From the NCBI GenBank assembly GCA_013397935.1, contig VZRN01011464.1, positions 3,534,081-3,598,080 of the forward strand: DNA of 64,000 bases, read 5' to 3'. The DNA is from Dasyornis broadbenti (Eukaryota > Chordata > Aves > Passeriformes > Dasyornithidae). Below, piece after piece: positions 1 to 14,200 of the stretch. Numbering within the stretch: position 1 is the first letter of the stretch; each line of letters begins with the position of its first letter. The notes under the pieces were generated by a model that saw only the letters and a program-made list of their open reading frames with translations, was not told the DNA's origin and did not search any database. Both the position numbers and the translations under genes were made by a program.

Positions 1-3000
1 AACGAAGCTTTCTGATTGTCACCTTTGGTATTCAGCTGCCTTTACTCTGGATTTTACTTTGGCAGGACTTTGTATCTGTATGGATTTTTAAGGTGGTGTT
101 TCTCTTCCAGCTGTAGATTCTCCATCAAGAATAAGCCAACCTCCTGTGCTCCACAGGATACGCAGATACTACTAAATATGCAGTGCCTGGGGCAATACCA
201 GCTCCCATGGGCACCCATGGACTCAGCACGCCTGATCCTCATGGGCTGTGTGAGGCTGGAGAACAAAGCCCCTGAGCATCTCCAAGCCTTTCCCATTCCC
301 CTCTGTAAAAGGGCTCAGTCTCACAGCATTCTGTGAGTTAACTCCCTTTGTCAATGGGTCTGGTCCTGTCTCCCCCCAGCCCTGTGCCCTGTTGTGCCAG
401 TTTTGGAGCTGATCTCACCCCACTGAGACCCTAAAACTAGCTTAGCCAAAAACCGGAGAGTTTTCTGCCATGTCTCGGGAATGGGTGGGGAGAGACAGGG
501 AAGGGTGTGCTTTGGTAGCCACAAGCCATTAGGATCAGCTCAGCAGCCACCAAAACCAAATCTTAAATATATGCAGCCCCTAGTGTTTCTGTGTACATTG
601 AGATTCCTTGCCCTTGGCCAGTGGCATAGCTTGGGCTCTTCTAGCCCATGGCTATAGAGAGAGATTATGATGCTCAAAAATACTATTTAGAATTAATTAT
701 TCCCTTAGTCTTCCAAAGGGGGGACTGTATTCATGTTTGGGGTATCTCCTTCAGGAGTTGTGGACAAGCTTATGCTTCCCGCATGCTGTACATATGAGAC
801 TGCTAAACAGACAACACCAAAGGTATTAAACCTGCCCTTTCCATGAACTTTAAATTCATTGGCAACATTTTTTTAAAATCGCACTCTAATCTTTCAGAGA
901 GCAGAGACTCTGCTTAGGATACTGTTCCAAGGAGAACCAGCCACCATACAAGGTGTCCTCTCGATTTATAGCTACAGCAGCCTGAATTTCATATAACATG
1001 ATAATATCCTATAAAGTCTCAGAGCCCTACACTGAGTCCTGCACAGATAACTGGTTGAACAGTATGCAAAGACAGGATGTAATAATAATGTCTTCAGCAT
1101 GAAACGATGCTATTTGGGATGCCATACTTCTTGGATGTGGGAGCAGTAATCCTTTTATCAGTCATCAACAATAAACGACACCATTGTACATATCCATTTG
1201 CTGGAGGTGATACAGAGAAGCTATTAGGAAGCAGCCTAGCCAGCACACTGAGGTTTCACCAGCTATTTCCTTGCAGATTTTCTCTGCAGATTTCTGCTCA
1301 TCTGCAGAATTTTAATTTTTATCACTGTCAGTAAGAGGACATTTACTTCACTGGTTATTATTTCAAGCTACCAGTTGTATTTCAGCATCGATTTGGGGAA
1401 TTCTCTTCCAGGCCTTGGGGCTGTCTCCCATGGCATTCTCCTCCAAGCGACTCTCCAGATGCAGAAAGCAGGATAGTTTGTGGGTACATTAATGTCTGAA
1501 CCTCTGGAGACGGGTAACAAAGAATAGCAGTGAAATCTGCCATAAATTACGTGAGAAATCTCAAGAAAGGTAGACAGGTAACAGCCAACTGACAGTGCCA
1601 AGCAAACAGATGAGTTGTCATCATCTTCATGCCTAGCCCATCCTTTCCAGCTATGGCATGCTTTTTGATTACTCTATGTTATTTTACAACTAGTATGAAA
1701 TATTTAGGGTTTTAAATTTACATAGTCATAAGACACACAGCTTTGCAGTACATCTTATAATTCAAATACAGGAGCTGTATAATTACATACTTCCATAACA
1801 TTTTATTAGTAGAGAAAACATTATTTTATTCCAGCACATTGTTGGAAATTATTTCTGTAATGAAATCATAGGAAAAATTTCTTTAATTAAGTGGAAGTGT
1901 AAATGAACAAATTAGGTTATCCTTCTTTAGCCTTCATGTGCTGGGGTTGCAGCTGTGCTTAGAGTGACTGTTTGCCTTCCTCTGCTTCAAGCGACCCAGT
2001 GCAGCAAAGCAGACTGAGAGGGAAGAGGTCAGTGCTGCTCCTCACTACTCTGCCTATCAGGTGCAGGTTTATGCACACCCCATTGCTCCAGTCCTCTGTT
2101 AGCAACTTTAGGGAACTGCTGCTGACTGCCAAGATCCAGCTGTTCATTGCCCTCACATCATTTCTTGACCATTGACAGGACTCGTAACTGTCCATAGTCC
2201 AAGGCACAGGAAGCACTTCACTGGCGCAGCCTCACCCTGTGAGTAGGTATGTTACCAGTGTCCCATTTACTTTTCTCCTGGACATGAGTGATTATATTGC
2301 AAGCATGAGCTTTCCCCATGGTACACAGGCTGGTGCACCTCTACAGGGGAGTCCCTTCCTATCTGTGCCTCTGATATTGGGTGCTTATGACCCCTGTTCA
2401 CAGTCAGAGGACCTGAATTCACTCACATTCACTTCTGGATTTTCTTTCTTCCCCAATTGCTTATTTTCCCCAAACTTCCCTACTTTCAAATGCATAGAAA
2501 TACACACCTCCAGCACCTAACTCTGGTGAAAGATGATGTTTTTGGGCAGTGCCTAAGACATGTGCTAGTGCCCATCCCATAGGTTCCCACCTCTTTCATT
2601 GGGCACTTTCTCATGTGGGAAGGGATGTGCCAAAGGAAGGTGGACAGTGTTTGTCTAGTATGACGCTGACCTTCGAGAAGACTACAGAGAGAAGAGGCTT
2701 AGACAGTCTTCCTGTGACTAAAGGGAGAGATGGAAACAATATTTTCATGACAGGGAGGTCCTGCTGCATTTCTACAGTGCACATTTTTAGCCTTTTACAC
2801 ATCCACTCTTTCCCTTGCCGCAGTCACCTTTTCTTGCTAATCAGTAGCACAGATATCAGTGAATTGCTTTCTCCTTTGGGAGGTGAACATTTCACACTCC
2901 TCTTGGCTGGGAATCACAGGAGGCCCTGCAGCTCCTTGCACAGCACCCCATGCCAGCACCTTTGCTATGGGCTAGTTTACTTTGCTAAACCTTGCACTGG

Positions 3001-6000
3001 ACACCTTACATGTTGACAGAATGAATTCCTATGGAGAATGGCTTTTCAAAATGGCATTTTTGTAAAATCAGCTGTCACCAATTGTTTAAAAACACACATG
3101 GGATCAAAGTCCTGTTTATCCCAGGTTTAATAATTACCTTAGCAATGCAAAGCTGAGCCCAGTGGCACAATAAAACTTCCTGTCCAGTTTGACATCTTGT
3201 ATGTTGATATTGACTTGTGACTTCAGTCACTGTTTACAAGTATTGGCCTGGACCTATAGATCAAAATAACTTATGTTATCAGGAAAGTGAAAATAGACAA
3301 ACCCTACAAAACTGGCCCTAATCTAATGAAAATACTCTCTAAATTAAACAGGTGGTGAAGCTAAGCATCTTCTCCAGGCTTTTGCTCCTCTGTGATCTAT
3401 CAAGGGACAGATTTATATTTATTGGAGCCTAAGGATTCCTTACAGTACAGTTTTAAATGCAACCTACAGAGCACTAAGAAGAGGTGAAACCAGGGTCACT
3501 CTTTAACTCATGGATCAATAAATCTTTCCCATCCTTGAACTGTAATGTCAAAAGCCATTGCCTAAAAATTTCTCAACCTACACACCAATCTATATCCATT
3601 ACAGCTATATATTCATTTTAGGGTACAAATAACATGCTCATAATCTCAGCTACACCTCACAGCTATTTGTGCAAATTCTTTTACTTGCAGGTTAAAGCAT
3701 ATTCTAATTTCAACATCTATAAATAAGTAAATATGTTCTGATTCATTTTAAACACCCCTAAGTTTCACATTGACAATGCAGTAATTATTCTCCAACTCTT
3801 CCATTTCTTAATAAGAATAAAACCTTTGCCCAAACTCCATATTCACAGTGACAACAACAACGTTAACATCTTTGTAATTCAGATAAGTGAGATCTTTAAG
3901 AAATTCAGGGGGAAAATATGCAATCTGACAGAACAGCATGAAACTTCCACATGAGAAGCCTAGGAGGAAGCGTCTACATATTTCAGAGTAAAATCAAAGG
4001 AAGCCATTAAAAAGGAGCACATTGTCTAAAATGTGTTGAAATGAGACATGTATTTATTCTCTCCCTGAGGTAAAAACCTGTACAACTTTGGGTTAACAAC
4101 CCATAAATTATCAAGTCATTTCTCACTTGTGGAATAAATAGCATCCAAGAGTGTCTGCATCCACACATCAGCTGAAGCTGGAGAAAGCTAAATTTACAAA
4201 ACATTGAATCAGGAGGTATGTGAGACTCAGTAAACAGCACAAAATCTAGTGACTACAACAAGGAATATTACAGCTAATTACCAGGTTTTCAACTTTTCAA
4301 GCTTCTGCTACAGTTCATGGGATGCTCAGGACCCCTCTGCAGAGCTTGGTAGAAGAGTGAGACCAAACTAGGGAGGCAGGTGGGTGTAAAGGATGGAGAA
4401 GCCAAGTAGACTGACAAGACTCAGCCTGGGCAGCAGCTCTTGGTTTGACCATGCTTAGCAATGGTATTTTGGGGTCACTGAGAGAAGCTGGGAGGGTCAC
4501 AGGTGGTTGATGTTATCTGAATTCCTGGCTGGGCTGTGCCTTTCCCTCCCAAACCCACCCCCATCCTGGTGGCTGTCCCATGGTCTCATTGCATATTTTT
4601 AAGGGCAAGTATCCAGAGGCTGGATCACACAGTGTCACTTCCTGGTACTGAAGAAGTGCCCATGTTGGCAGACTCTGGAGGAACCACAAGTGATGTGCCT
4701 GTGGAGGATTAAGCTGGACCTCATCCTGCAGCACTCACAGGGTCAGTGCTGGGCCTCCGAGGAGACATGAACTGGGCCAAGAGCATCAGTGCTAGAGATA
4801 AACATGACTACAACACAGGCAAACAAATTACAGAGGGGAACAAGAAACCGACAAAGATAAACGTGGCAAATGAAATGTAAGCAAGTGTGTTAATGTGGGT
4901 CAGAAAAAGACTTAAAAGTCTTGTACTCAGGATATTAAAATTGCACTCCCTGGTGTGTACCTACCTGCACCTCTTTTCTAAACATTATTTCTGCTACATT
5001 TGCCTTGAATTAAGAAAGAGGTTTTTCATCTTCGAAGCAGTCAGACCTGCAATTACACCGACCCAAGTTTTGCATGAAGTAATATTTTTTCCTGCCTTAA
5101 ACACAATTTGTACTCAAAATGAACTTGTTAAATAGTCTGTCATCTTGCGTTTCCTTCTGTAAGGAGCAGACAACACCTGAATAGTTAATGAACTGCAGTG
5201 CAGTTTAATCAGAGTGGGAAAAATACTATTTCAAATAAAGAACAAAGTCATCCCCTCTAGTTGCTCCCACTGCCTCCAGCTTCCTGCACTAGTCACTGGG
5301 TTGCCAAGTCCCCCTGCACATGATGTCCTTTGAGCATGTCCTGAACCAATTGGCCTGAGCCCCAAAGGCTGCACACACATTTTTGGAGCTCATGCTCCCC
5401 ATCACCTTGCTTCACAAGCAGATATTTAGGCCAAGGCGAAGTGAAAAGGCAAAGGCAGTGTGCCCCAAGTCATGGACCAGCAACTCCAGCCCTGTTCAGG
5501 CTGGGCAGTCCCAGTTTTTCCGCCTACACAGGGGCTTAAAAGGCCTGGATGCCTTATTCACCCAGTAAGTAATTTACTACAACATGTTCATACCAGTGTA
5601 CAAGAGCATTGATGTGCCTCCAGTCGTAGTGCTGAGCCCAGAAATTTTGCTCAGAGGAGTCATAACCCACAGTAGGAAACAGCTCTGGAGCTGTACACTA
5701 GAGTGCATGTTGCAGAGCTGTGCCGAATGTGATATTACCAAAATAGCTTTTGTTCCAATACATTGAGCACATAGAACGAAAAATATTACCTATTGTCTCG
5801 GTTGTAAGTTCCCCTTTGTATAAAATATGAATAACATTTCTTAACTGCATTTGTGAAATGCTTTGTCCCTGGGCACTGAATCTATACACAGCCACAGCAT
5901 TGCCGTTATTTATTTCTTTCCTTAAGCACCGGGAGTTATGAAGATGTACTTTTACTTTGATCCTTCACAGACCTAGTAGCCTGCAGGAAGAATACAATTC
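1..6000. other. Upstream noncoding DNA, no feature recognised
   Basis: This is AT-leaning unique sequence upstream of RELN. Open frames are short (the longest about 155 codons at 2549-3016) and none resembles a protein family I know. I see no tRNA, no rRNA, no CR1 tail and no long tandem repeat. In mammals the gene 5' of RELN is ORC5, but no ORC5 exon is visible here. I infer intergenic DNA. Confidence 0.6.
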
Positions 6001-9000
6001 ATCAATGGTTTTGTTATGTGTGTCACTGTAACGGAGGGCAGGAATGAGCTACAGCATTCTTCTGCCACCTGGGAGCATCCTCTACCCAGCAGCACGAAGG
6101 CGGATGGGTAACATCCTCTCAGCAGGTGAACTGCATGAAAACACAAAGAAATAAAGTGGCGATTGTGGCTGGGAAGTGGCCGTTAAGGAAATTTAATTCA
6201 GCTGACTGTGATGAGTAAAGGTGCCATCAATAGTTCCTGCTACTGGCCAGTGAGATATTGGATACGTGATTTCCACAATCTAACTCCCTTAGCACATTGC
6301 TATATTAAATCTTTTGTTGCTTTTGTTGTTTCATCCCTAAAGAATATGAGAAAAGTGAATTGCTGACTTTCCACAGCTTGCTTTGGCTGCAAATGGAGCT
6401 TCAGCTCCTCAGGGCTTCAGCTCATGGGCAGTGAAGCAAACAGCGACGGCGGGTGAAGATGGAGCTGTCTCCCACCTGCCTGCCAGAGGTTACTGCTGCT
6501 CTAATGGTGTCAGCAGCAGAAAATATCTGCCCAAGTCAGCTCAAGCTGGGGCACAAGGGTGGAGCAGCAGAGATGTAGGTGCTGAATCAGCTCTGCTTTG
6601 GAGAACAGAGAGATGTTAGCAGCAGCGCAGGGGCAGGGCAGGGCAGGGGCCACTGCAGGACTTGTTTAAGCAGCAATGCCAAAGCCCACAAGCACATTTT
6701 GTGCTTCTTTCCCCAGGATTATGTTTTGTTGGCCAATAATCTTCAAAAAAGGGAGAAACCCAGTATTGTAACCTCATTATTACCCACATGAAAGGTCAAA
6801 GTTTTCTGAGCCTGATGTTAATGTCATTTGTGATGGGGCTGGGCTTTAGTAAGCACAAAATAATACTAAATCAAACAGATGCATCTTGCTTAAAACTCTC
6901 TTATTATACTCAAAAGAACTAAAATTGCAAAAACTGAATGAAAATAGCACAAGGAGTACCAGGAGCAAACTGCAGCCCCTCTGGTTCAGTTCTTGCTGTA
7001 TGTGCCAGGAAATATATACTTGAAAGTCTGCATTTTTGGTGTGGGGAGAAGAAAATATAATAGACAATAGGGTGCCATGGGACAGAAAAACACAGCCAGG
7101 CAGGGTCCCCATGACTCATACCCAGAAGATCTTTCCTCAGGAGTGGGAGTCATAATGATCCACAACAAACTATTGTAACCTGCTAAATGTCGCAAGTGTC
7201 TCTGAAACCACATTAACTTCCCGCAGCGATGATTTTTCTAAATACGTGACATCGTGCTTTGTTCTGCTCCCTGCCAAAAACATTTAAAGGCATTACCTTG
7301 ACTCCCCTTTGAGAAATCTGTCTGAGCCGCTCGTTTCTCTCTCCCTCGTCACCCTCCCCAGTACTGGGCGATGCTCTCTTCACTTTCAGGAGAAATGACA
7401 GCAGCATTCTGCTTCTTGGAACAATGTTCTGGTTTATCTCCAGGAGTCAACAGTAGGTGGTTTGCTTTCTGGCATTTCTGTCTCTTTTTTGTTACTTTTC
7501 TAGGCCATTTGCCAAAGGGAAAAAGAAGAAAAGGGAAAAAAAAGAAAAAAAAAGAAAAAGAGGATACTATCCTTTGCATTTCTATATCTTCTTCCATTCA
7601 AGGCTTCTCAAATATCTGACAAACATCCTTTAATTTTGAGCCAGGCTGCTGGCAGGTAGATGCAGCTGCTCTGACTTCACCAAGGAAAAGCTTCCCTGGG
7701 CCACTCCCTGGGTGGGACATGGGTGTTCAGCTGCAGGAGAGCTGCAGATGTGCAGCCATAACAGGGCAAAGGCAGCAGGAGCTGCAGGTTGATATGAGTT
7801 TTCCCCTTCTCCTGCAAACAAATGCTGTGTTCACCTCACACTTGGACACAGTGGTGGTGGTACCTCTGCAGTAACTTCTGCAGTAAAACTCCCATTGGGA
7901 GTCTCCAGGTCAGATGGCCATTGGTCACTCTCCCAGCCCTGGGTGCTGTGGCTGGTCACTCAGCAAGGAGGCTAGCACAGTGGACGGGCAGAGCTGGTCA
8001 CAGAGCAGAGCCCACTGGCAGCTCTGGGACAGGGCTGCTTCTGCTCCTGCACCTGCTGCAGTGTGGGAGTGGCACTGATGCCTGGAAACACTGGATTTCC
8101 AGATCTTCAGTGAGGAATTAAGTCTGTGTGTACAGCTAATAAAGATAACTCCTTTCCTCTTATCTTACTGGAAGGAGGAGCAAGAGAAAGGCCAAGAAAT
8201 TAGCCAGATAGTGTTGCCAGGAGCAGTGCTCTGAGCCCCCTGTGACAGCTGATAAAGGCTGTTGTGACCATGAAGTGGCAGAGACAATGCTGTGCCCCTA
8301 GCCCCGCCTGAGAGCGAGACGGGAAGGATATGTGAGTTATCAAGTCTCCCCAGGTCACTTTGGAGACATCACCTGCCTCCTTCTTAGGGTCTAAAGATGG
8401 CGTCATGTATTCTTGTGTCACACATCCTTTCCGGAAGGATTTTGGAGACAAAAAATTCACACCCCTGAGAATTTCTTCCAAATAATGGAAGAGTCTCAGG
8501 GAGAAGCTCATGGCACAACAGCCACTTTGACAGTTGCATTTCATGGACCAGGGGCAGGACAGAGGCCGTAGGGATACACAGACACTCAGGCTGATCACAT
8601 ATTTTTATTGTAGAAGGAGCAACTATTGACTGGCAGAAGTTCATATGTGGATATATGAAGCTGACCAGTGGGGCTGCACTGGAGTTACTGAGGCTCTCTG
8701 TGAGGGGCTGGAACATCCTGGGGCGGCTTCAGATGAACTTTGAGAAAACAGAATAAATGTAAAGATGAGCAGGGATCTACAGGTACACCCTAAGATTTGT
8801 TCCAACTCAATAAACACCCCTCAGAAATCTTTAAACCTGTTACAAGTCAACACATAATGACCCAGCAGTGTATTTTAAGACAGCACTTTCACAGATTCAT
8901 CCCCTCCCCTCTGTGGCAGCTCTCCAAGAGCCTGTTCAGTTTTATGAGCATTGTGTCTCTTCACACTGTTGTGCATCGTGTCATACATAAAATGGGAGGA

Positions 9001-10317
9001 CCCACATCTGCTGGGGATGCTGCTCTCTGAAAATGCTTCTTGAGGGGTTACCAAGGTGCAGAAGACTGAGCGGGGAGCTCGCTGGACTTAGCTTAATCTA
9101 CTCTACTTATTGAAGAGATGGATAAGAGGACACATCTTCACAGCTGATGTGCCTTCACAGGGAGACACCTTTGCTGTGACTCTCTCTTGAAGTGAGAGCA
9201 ACAGAGTTTCTGGCACTGGAAATCATTACAACATTTAAAAATGAGGTTGTAACTTGGCCAGAAAACTCTGATCTGGAGCTCAGTGTCCATGGTGGAGCCC
9301 TAGGATCCACATCAGAAGGCACTGGGATGATGTCAGGAGCACATTTGCACCTAGAAGTTGTTGAAGCAGACTCCAACACAGACCACTTCATATCATCAGT
9401 GTAAAGGGAACATGGTAGCACTGCCCAGTATCTAACCCGGTCACACCCTGAGCCTGTTGCCTGTCCTGGGCCAGCTGATACGGCCTCACGTTAAAACTGG
9501 TGACACTGAGGCATGGAGCAACAGATTTCCCCAAGAGAAGCTCAGTGCAGACATGGAAGCCTGGTAGTTTTCTCACAATGGTTGGATCACTCCTTAGCAG
9601 TATAACCGTGATTCCTCTCGGGGATAAAAGTGCTGTGGTCTCTTTTACACTTTATATTAAACAAGATATTTTCATTGACAATCGCTCTGAGCAGTTTCTC
9701 AGTGACCTTCTTAAGGGGAGCTGGGAGGAATATTTGACTCATAAGTGATGAATTTTAGACTTCTTGTGGAGGATTTGGAATAATGAAAAATATCTGCTTA
9801 TTCTATAATATTCGGTCTTATCTTAATACTTTGCTTTGCTGCTTATAAGAATTAAGATTATTTTAAATTACCCTATGAGTCTAATTTTCCAACCAGTCTT
9901 ATTTCAGTTGAAAAAGTCATCTTGTGGATCAAAACTGAAGTGGAAGTTCCATTCCCAACTTTCTTACTGCATCCACATGGTCATTGTATGCTGGCCTTGT
10001 GTTCTATTGTCCTGATGTATTTCTTGGATAGTGCTTGCTCTGAAAAACAAGTAATTTTACAGCTTGCAAGCAGATAAAATTGAATAAAAGTAGTATGACT
10101 ATGCAGTTCTGGGGGTGCAAAGCTGTGATGAGACATTTTCAATAAATTAATTGTGCTGGGAAGAAGAAAGAAGCTGCCCATTTTTTGTTTTATATTTCCA
10201 TTTTTTCGTCCCAGCATCACCCATTTCACACCACCCGTACCATTACACCCATGTGTCGTTATCTTCAGGTTTGGGCCCACGTGTGTGTGGCGCTAAGAGT
10301 TCCTGAAGCTGAGCGTG
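6001..10317. other. Upstream noncoding DNA with an A-rich tract
   Basis: Mixed-composition sequence without a recognisable exon or transposon. The only simple-sequence feature is an A-rich stretch interrupted by G around 7531-7562. The open frames here, including two overlapping minus-strand frames at 8200-8716, have no recognisable domain. Confidence 0.55.
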
Positions 10318-10337
10318 CACACACACACACACACACA
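10318..10337. repeat. (CA)10 microsatellite
   Basis: Ten perfect CA dinucleotide units are read directly from the sequence. An A-rich tract follows at about 10510-10537. This is an ordinary microsatellite and probably length-polymorphic. Confidence 0.97.
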
Positions 10338-10707
10338 GTCCCTTTGCCCTCCCCAGACATCCTGCAGGGTGCTGCAGGACACCCTTACCTTCATCCCATG
10401 TGCCTCTCTCCTGGTGCTCAGCCAGCCTCTGCTGCTGTGGGGAGCCTGTTCATGTCAAAAACCAGAGCCAGGCTCCCACTCCCACTTCAAAAGATCCTCT
10501 TTAAAAACAGAACAAAAAAAAAAAGGAGGAAAAAAAGACATTTAGTTCAGTGCATAAATGCAGCGACTCAATCACTGAGGGTGGGCAACACATTAACCCC
10601 CATGTCGATGGGCTGAAAAACAAACCTGAGAATTCAGTGGCCCCTGTGACCGGGTCTCACATAAGTTACAGCTCTGACACCGCTGTGTCTGTCCCGCCCC
10701 GGGCTGT

Positions 10708-10795
10708 GGGTCAGGGAGCGTGGGGCTTCCATGGATCCTACAGCCTCCTCTGGGTCAGGGAGCATGGAGCTTCCATGGATCCTGCAGCCTGCTCT
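10708..10795. repeat. Two-copy 44-bp tandem duplication
   Basis: Two adjacent 44-bp units (10708-10751 and 10752-10795) both begin GGGTCAGGGAGC and contain CTTCCATGGATCCT. By hand alignment they differ at four positions, about 91% identity, so the duplication is fairly recent. The local sequence is GC-rich. There is no sign that it is coding: the open frames crossing it on both strands have no recognisable domain. Confidence 0.93.
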
Positions 10796-11092
10796 CCGCC
10801 CAGGGACACCATCCTCCCGCATGGCCCAGCCCGGCAGCGGGCCTCCGCTTATCCTCGGGGTTTGCATAAACTCCTGCGTACTTGAAAGTGCTTTGATGCA
10901 GCTACCATTCAGCTTTTGCCCGGTCTGTATTTGTGGCTGCAGCTGGAGGGTTCTTGCAGTAGCCAGTAGGCAAACAAAATACATCCTGCAAAATGGTTGT
11001 GGCCCCACAGGCTGTGGTTGTGTGTCCTATATAAAAGTGTTGAACCTTGTGTCTCCACGCTCAGGTCCAGTGACACGCACTCACACAAATTG

Positions 11093-11114
11093 TATATTTT
11101 AAATATATTTTAAA
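11093..11114. repeat. Two-copy 11-bp AT direct repeat
   Basis: The 11-mer TATATTTTAAA occurs twice in immediate succession (11093-11103 and 11104-11114). It is a short AT-rich duplication with no evident function. Confidence 0.9.
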
Positions 11115-11180
11115 TACAGCTATAATGAGGGTAAGTCCTCTAAACCTGCAGTAAAATGTGTTTCCAGCTTTTTGCAAGTT

Positions 11181-11272
11181 TGGCGATTGCTAAATGAAAG
11201 AGAAGGAATATCTTTTCTGAGGCTCTTAAAGTTTAGTGATCGTTAAATAAAGCAGAAGGGGTATCTTTTATA
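11181..11272. repeat. Degenerate tandem duplication, period about 53 bp
   Basis: A block starting at 11181 (GCGATTGCTAAAT, then AGAAGGAATATCTTTT) is echoed at 11234 (GTGATCGTTAAAT, then AGAAGGGGTATCTTTT). Roughly three quarters of the aligned positions match across about 39 bases, so this looks like an old diverged duplication. Function is unknown. Confidence 0.7.
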
Positions 11273-11289
11273 AACTTCCACAGGACTTA

Positions 11290-14200
11290 TATCCCACTTT
11301 TCTTCACAAAGTAAACTCTTAAAACTGTCCTGGCCCGTTAGCCCTGTGTACCTTGGGTCCTTGGGGTTACTCAAGTTAGAATAGCAAAGGGGAAAGATAA
11401 ATTAGGCAGTAAAATGGACTAAGAGTTTCTTTTGTGGGCATTGACATTTAAAAAATTCTTCAGATAAAGGCAACCCACGATAAATATTTGCAAGTTAATG
11501 AAAGCCTTGGAAACTTGAGTATGCAGATGTAACATGGGTAAATACCCATCACTTCTTCATGGAAAACCAGAGCAGCCAATGGATAGTAGGACAGAGCAGT
11601 CACGGACAAAAATACTTGTTGTGGGAGATACCTCTTTATGTAAGATATGTGTATTTAATGTACATTGAAAATCAGACTTGCAAAAGGAGATTGAGCATTA
11701 GAGTTGTAAATAGCCAGAGCCAAGTCGAATTCCCTTAAATATACTTAGGGATGCTCCTCACACAATGTTAACAGGGCACAGCAGCACCATGGATCAGAAA
11801 GAGGCAGAAGTATATTCTTATGCCTGTATTGCATCCAAAACAACACATTAACGGAAAGACCATCCAAATTAGGAACATATAAAAGCAAGAACCATAATGA
11901 AGGTTGTGTATTTGTCTTCAGCAATAATTATTTTTATTCATAATAGATAATAAAATAAATTTTAAACTCAAAGTCCCTCCCACTACCTACTTTTCCAAGC
12001 ATGAGCAGAGAGTTAAATCTCTAGATTTACATCTCTAAAGATATCCCATAAAAATAAAATATATAAGATATTGAACACAAAAACTTCCTACTATTTGAAC
12101 GTATTCACCCTTAAACACCATTATTAAGCCAGACAATAGAAAGTTTTAAATACTTGTTCCCCAGTATGGAGTTATTTTTAAATCCTTTATTTCTTTTTAA
12201 TGGCTACAAGATCAATAGTAAATTTAAGGGTATAAGCTCACCTATTTGATAGCATCAACAGTGTTTGTAAAGAAATGCCTTTCTGAAAAAGAAAAGCCTT
12301 TTAATATCATCTTTTATATTCATACCTCAATAAAGTTAATAAGCAATAAAGAAATACAAGTTTAAAGTCATTTGAATGAAATGCAGTAAAAGAGAGAAAG
12401 AAAAATGTGTAAAGTTAAATACTCTATTTTCAGATGAAATCATGAGACGTCAATTTACAGATGGTGCATTTTGTAGCAGCCCACTGGAAAATGGAGCAGC
12501 CAAACAGCTGCTATTGTTCCTACCCTAGAAAAAATTAAAATCTCGTAACAACATAGGCATGGAAGTTGCCTATAATTTCACATTTAGGCCTTTGTTTAGA
12601 AATGACTTGGGCTCTGCTTAAGAGCAAAGTTCATGTAACTGGCAAGGCAAGACTGCTTTATTATCTGACTGTGACAAGTCCTGTGCACAAAAAAGGGATT
12701 CATCCCAAAGGGTTATTTGGCATGGCCAAGGCAACTCCAGAGTGCCAGGCCTCTCTGGTAAGTGTCTGCATAAATAGGAGAAGAAAACAAGGAGGCTGCA
12801 TGAACTGAAGACTTTGTTTTGGAAGGAAAAGCAAGATCATTTAGCTATTAATTACTTTTGACTTTCCTGTACAGCATTCACAGGTCAGATGTTTCAGCTT
12901 CGCAGAAGCCAAACTTTACTGACACTGAAGCTTCAGCTTCACTGGCAGACCCAAGAGATGGGGTCCATCTCAGTGTGACATGGTCTGACCCATCCTCCCC
13001 ATTTCTTTCCTTGACTGGGATTATGAAGAGACCCCATACACCTTGGGATGACTGAGGGAGGGCTTTCCAGCCTGCAGGAGAAGTGCATAGATGGATTGAC
13101 AGCCCACCTGCTGTGGCGGGCAGAAGAGGTCCCTCTCAACAATTTGTTGAGGTCTGCTTTGTGTGTACGTTTGATTGTCAAGAGGAAAGACTTACAACGA
13201 AAACACACTGAGTGCTTGTATGGATGAGCAGAAAATAACGATTTGATGGAAAAATCTGACTCTGGGAAGTCCACTTTATAGCCTCATTTGCATGAGAAAA
13301 TCAAAAGTTCCCCAGCTTGCTCTTCTGCTTTCAGATGTTAAATGCTATACCACAATGGATAAATGATAAGTGCGATTTGGTGCTCCATGGCTCTTTCTTA
13401 TTTGCAGCTGATTATGTAGAAACTATCGGCAGTTTCCATAATTTTTGTCATAGAAAGCTGCTGAAAGCAGGGGACAAGATTTGTACCAGGACTCTCCACA
13501 TGGTGACAGTGACAAGAGTGTTTTTCAACATTCTTCCATGAAAGCCTTCGCCCAGACCCAAGGAGCTTGGACAAATCCCCTTATTGCTCTGTGTTACTTA
13601 ATAGTTCCCCAACCTGCCCATATCTTTTCAAAATAATCTGCTGTGGCCGCGTTAATAAAGCAGCTACCCCCCTGCTAATGTGTTTTTCAATTCTGCTCTT
13701 GGGGTGTGAGCTCTCTCCCTGAATGAAGTGAGCAGCTCTACTGCCTGAATAATCACTTTCTTAAATTAATATGGACTGCAGCCACATCCATCTGTGCTGT
13801 GATTTCCCACCACCACCCATGCTTGAAAGAGGCCTGTACCTCCTAAGTAATTATTTACATTCCACCTATTGCATTCTCCATTGCAGACAACAGTCTTTAC
13901 TCATTTCTCATCTAAATTTATTCCTCATTGTTTTCTGTGTTAAAAAACATACTTCATGAGGGGTGAAATCTCATGGTATCCTCCATCCTGCAGTATTAAG
14001 TAGGTCCTGCCTTTAACAGGGAATAGTTGTAACTTACATGAAGATCTTGGATCAGAGAAGAGAGAAAATAAAGACTATTACAATTTTTACAAGCTTTTGT
14101 TTCTATTACAGGAGGATTGGTCTTAGACACTTTTCTTGAATAGCTGTTTTGATGTTATTAATAACAATATCTTAGCCTTGCTGTCAATGGGAGAGGTATG

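Noticed and set aside
2549..3016. 155-codon plus-strand frame upstream of RELN
   Set aside because: No recognisable family and no conserved motif or splice context. The length is plausible by chance in 64 kb of six-frame translation.
7371..7619. Lysine-rich plus-strand frame and its Phe-rich minus shadow
   Set aside because: Both come from the A-rich tract near 7530-7560.
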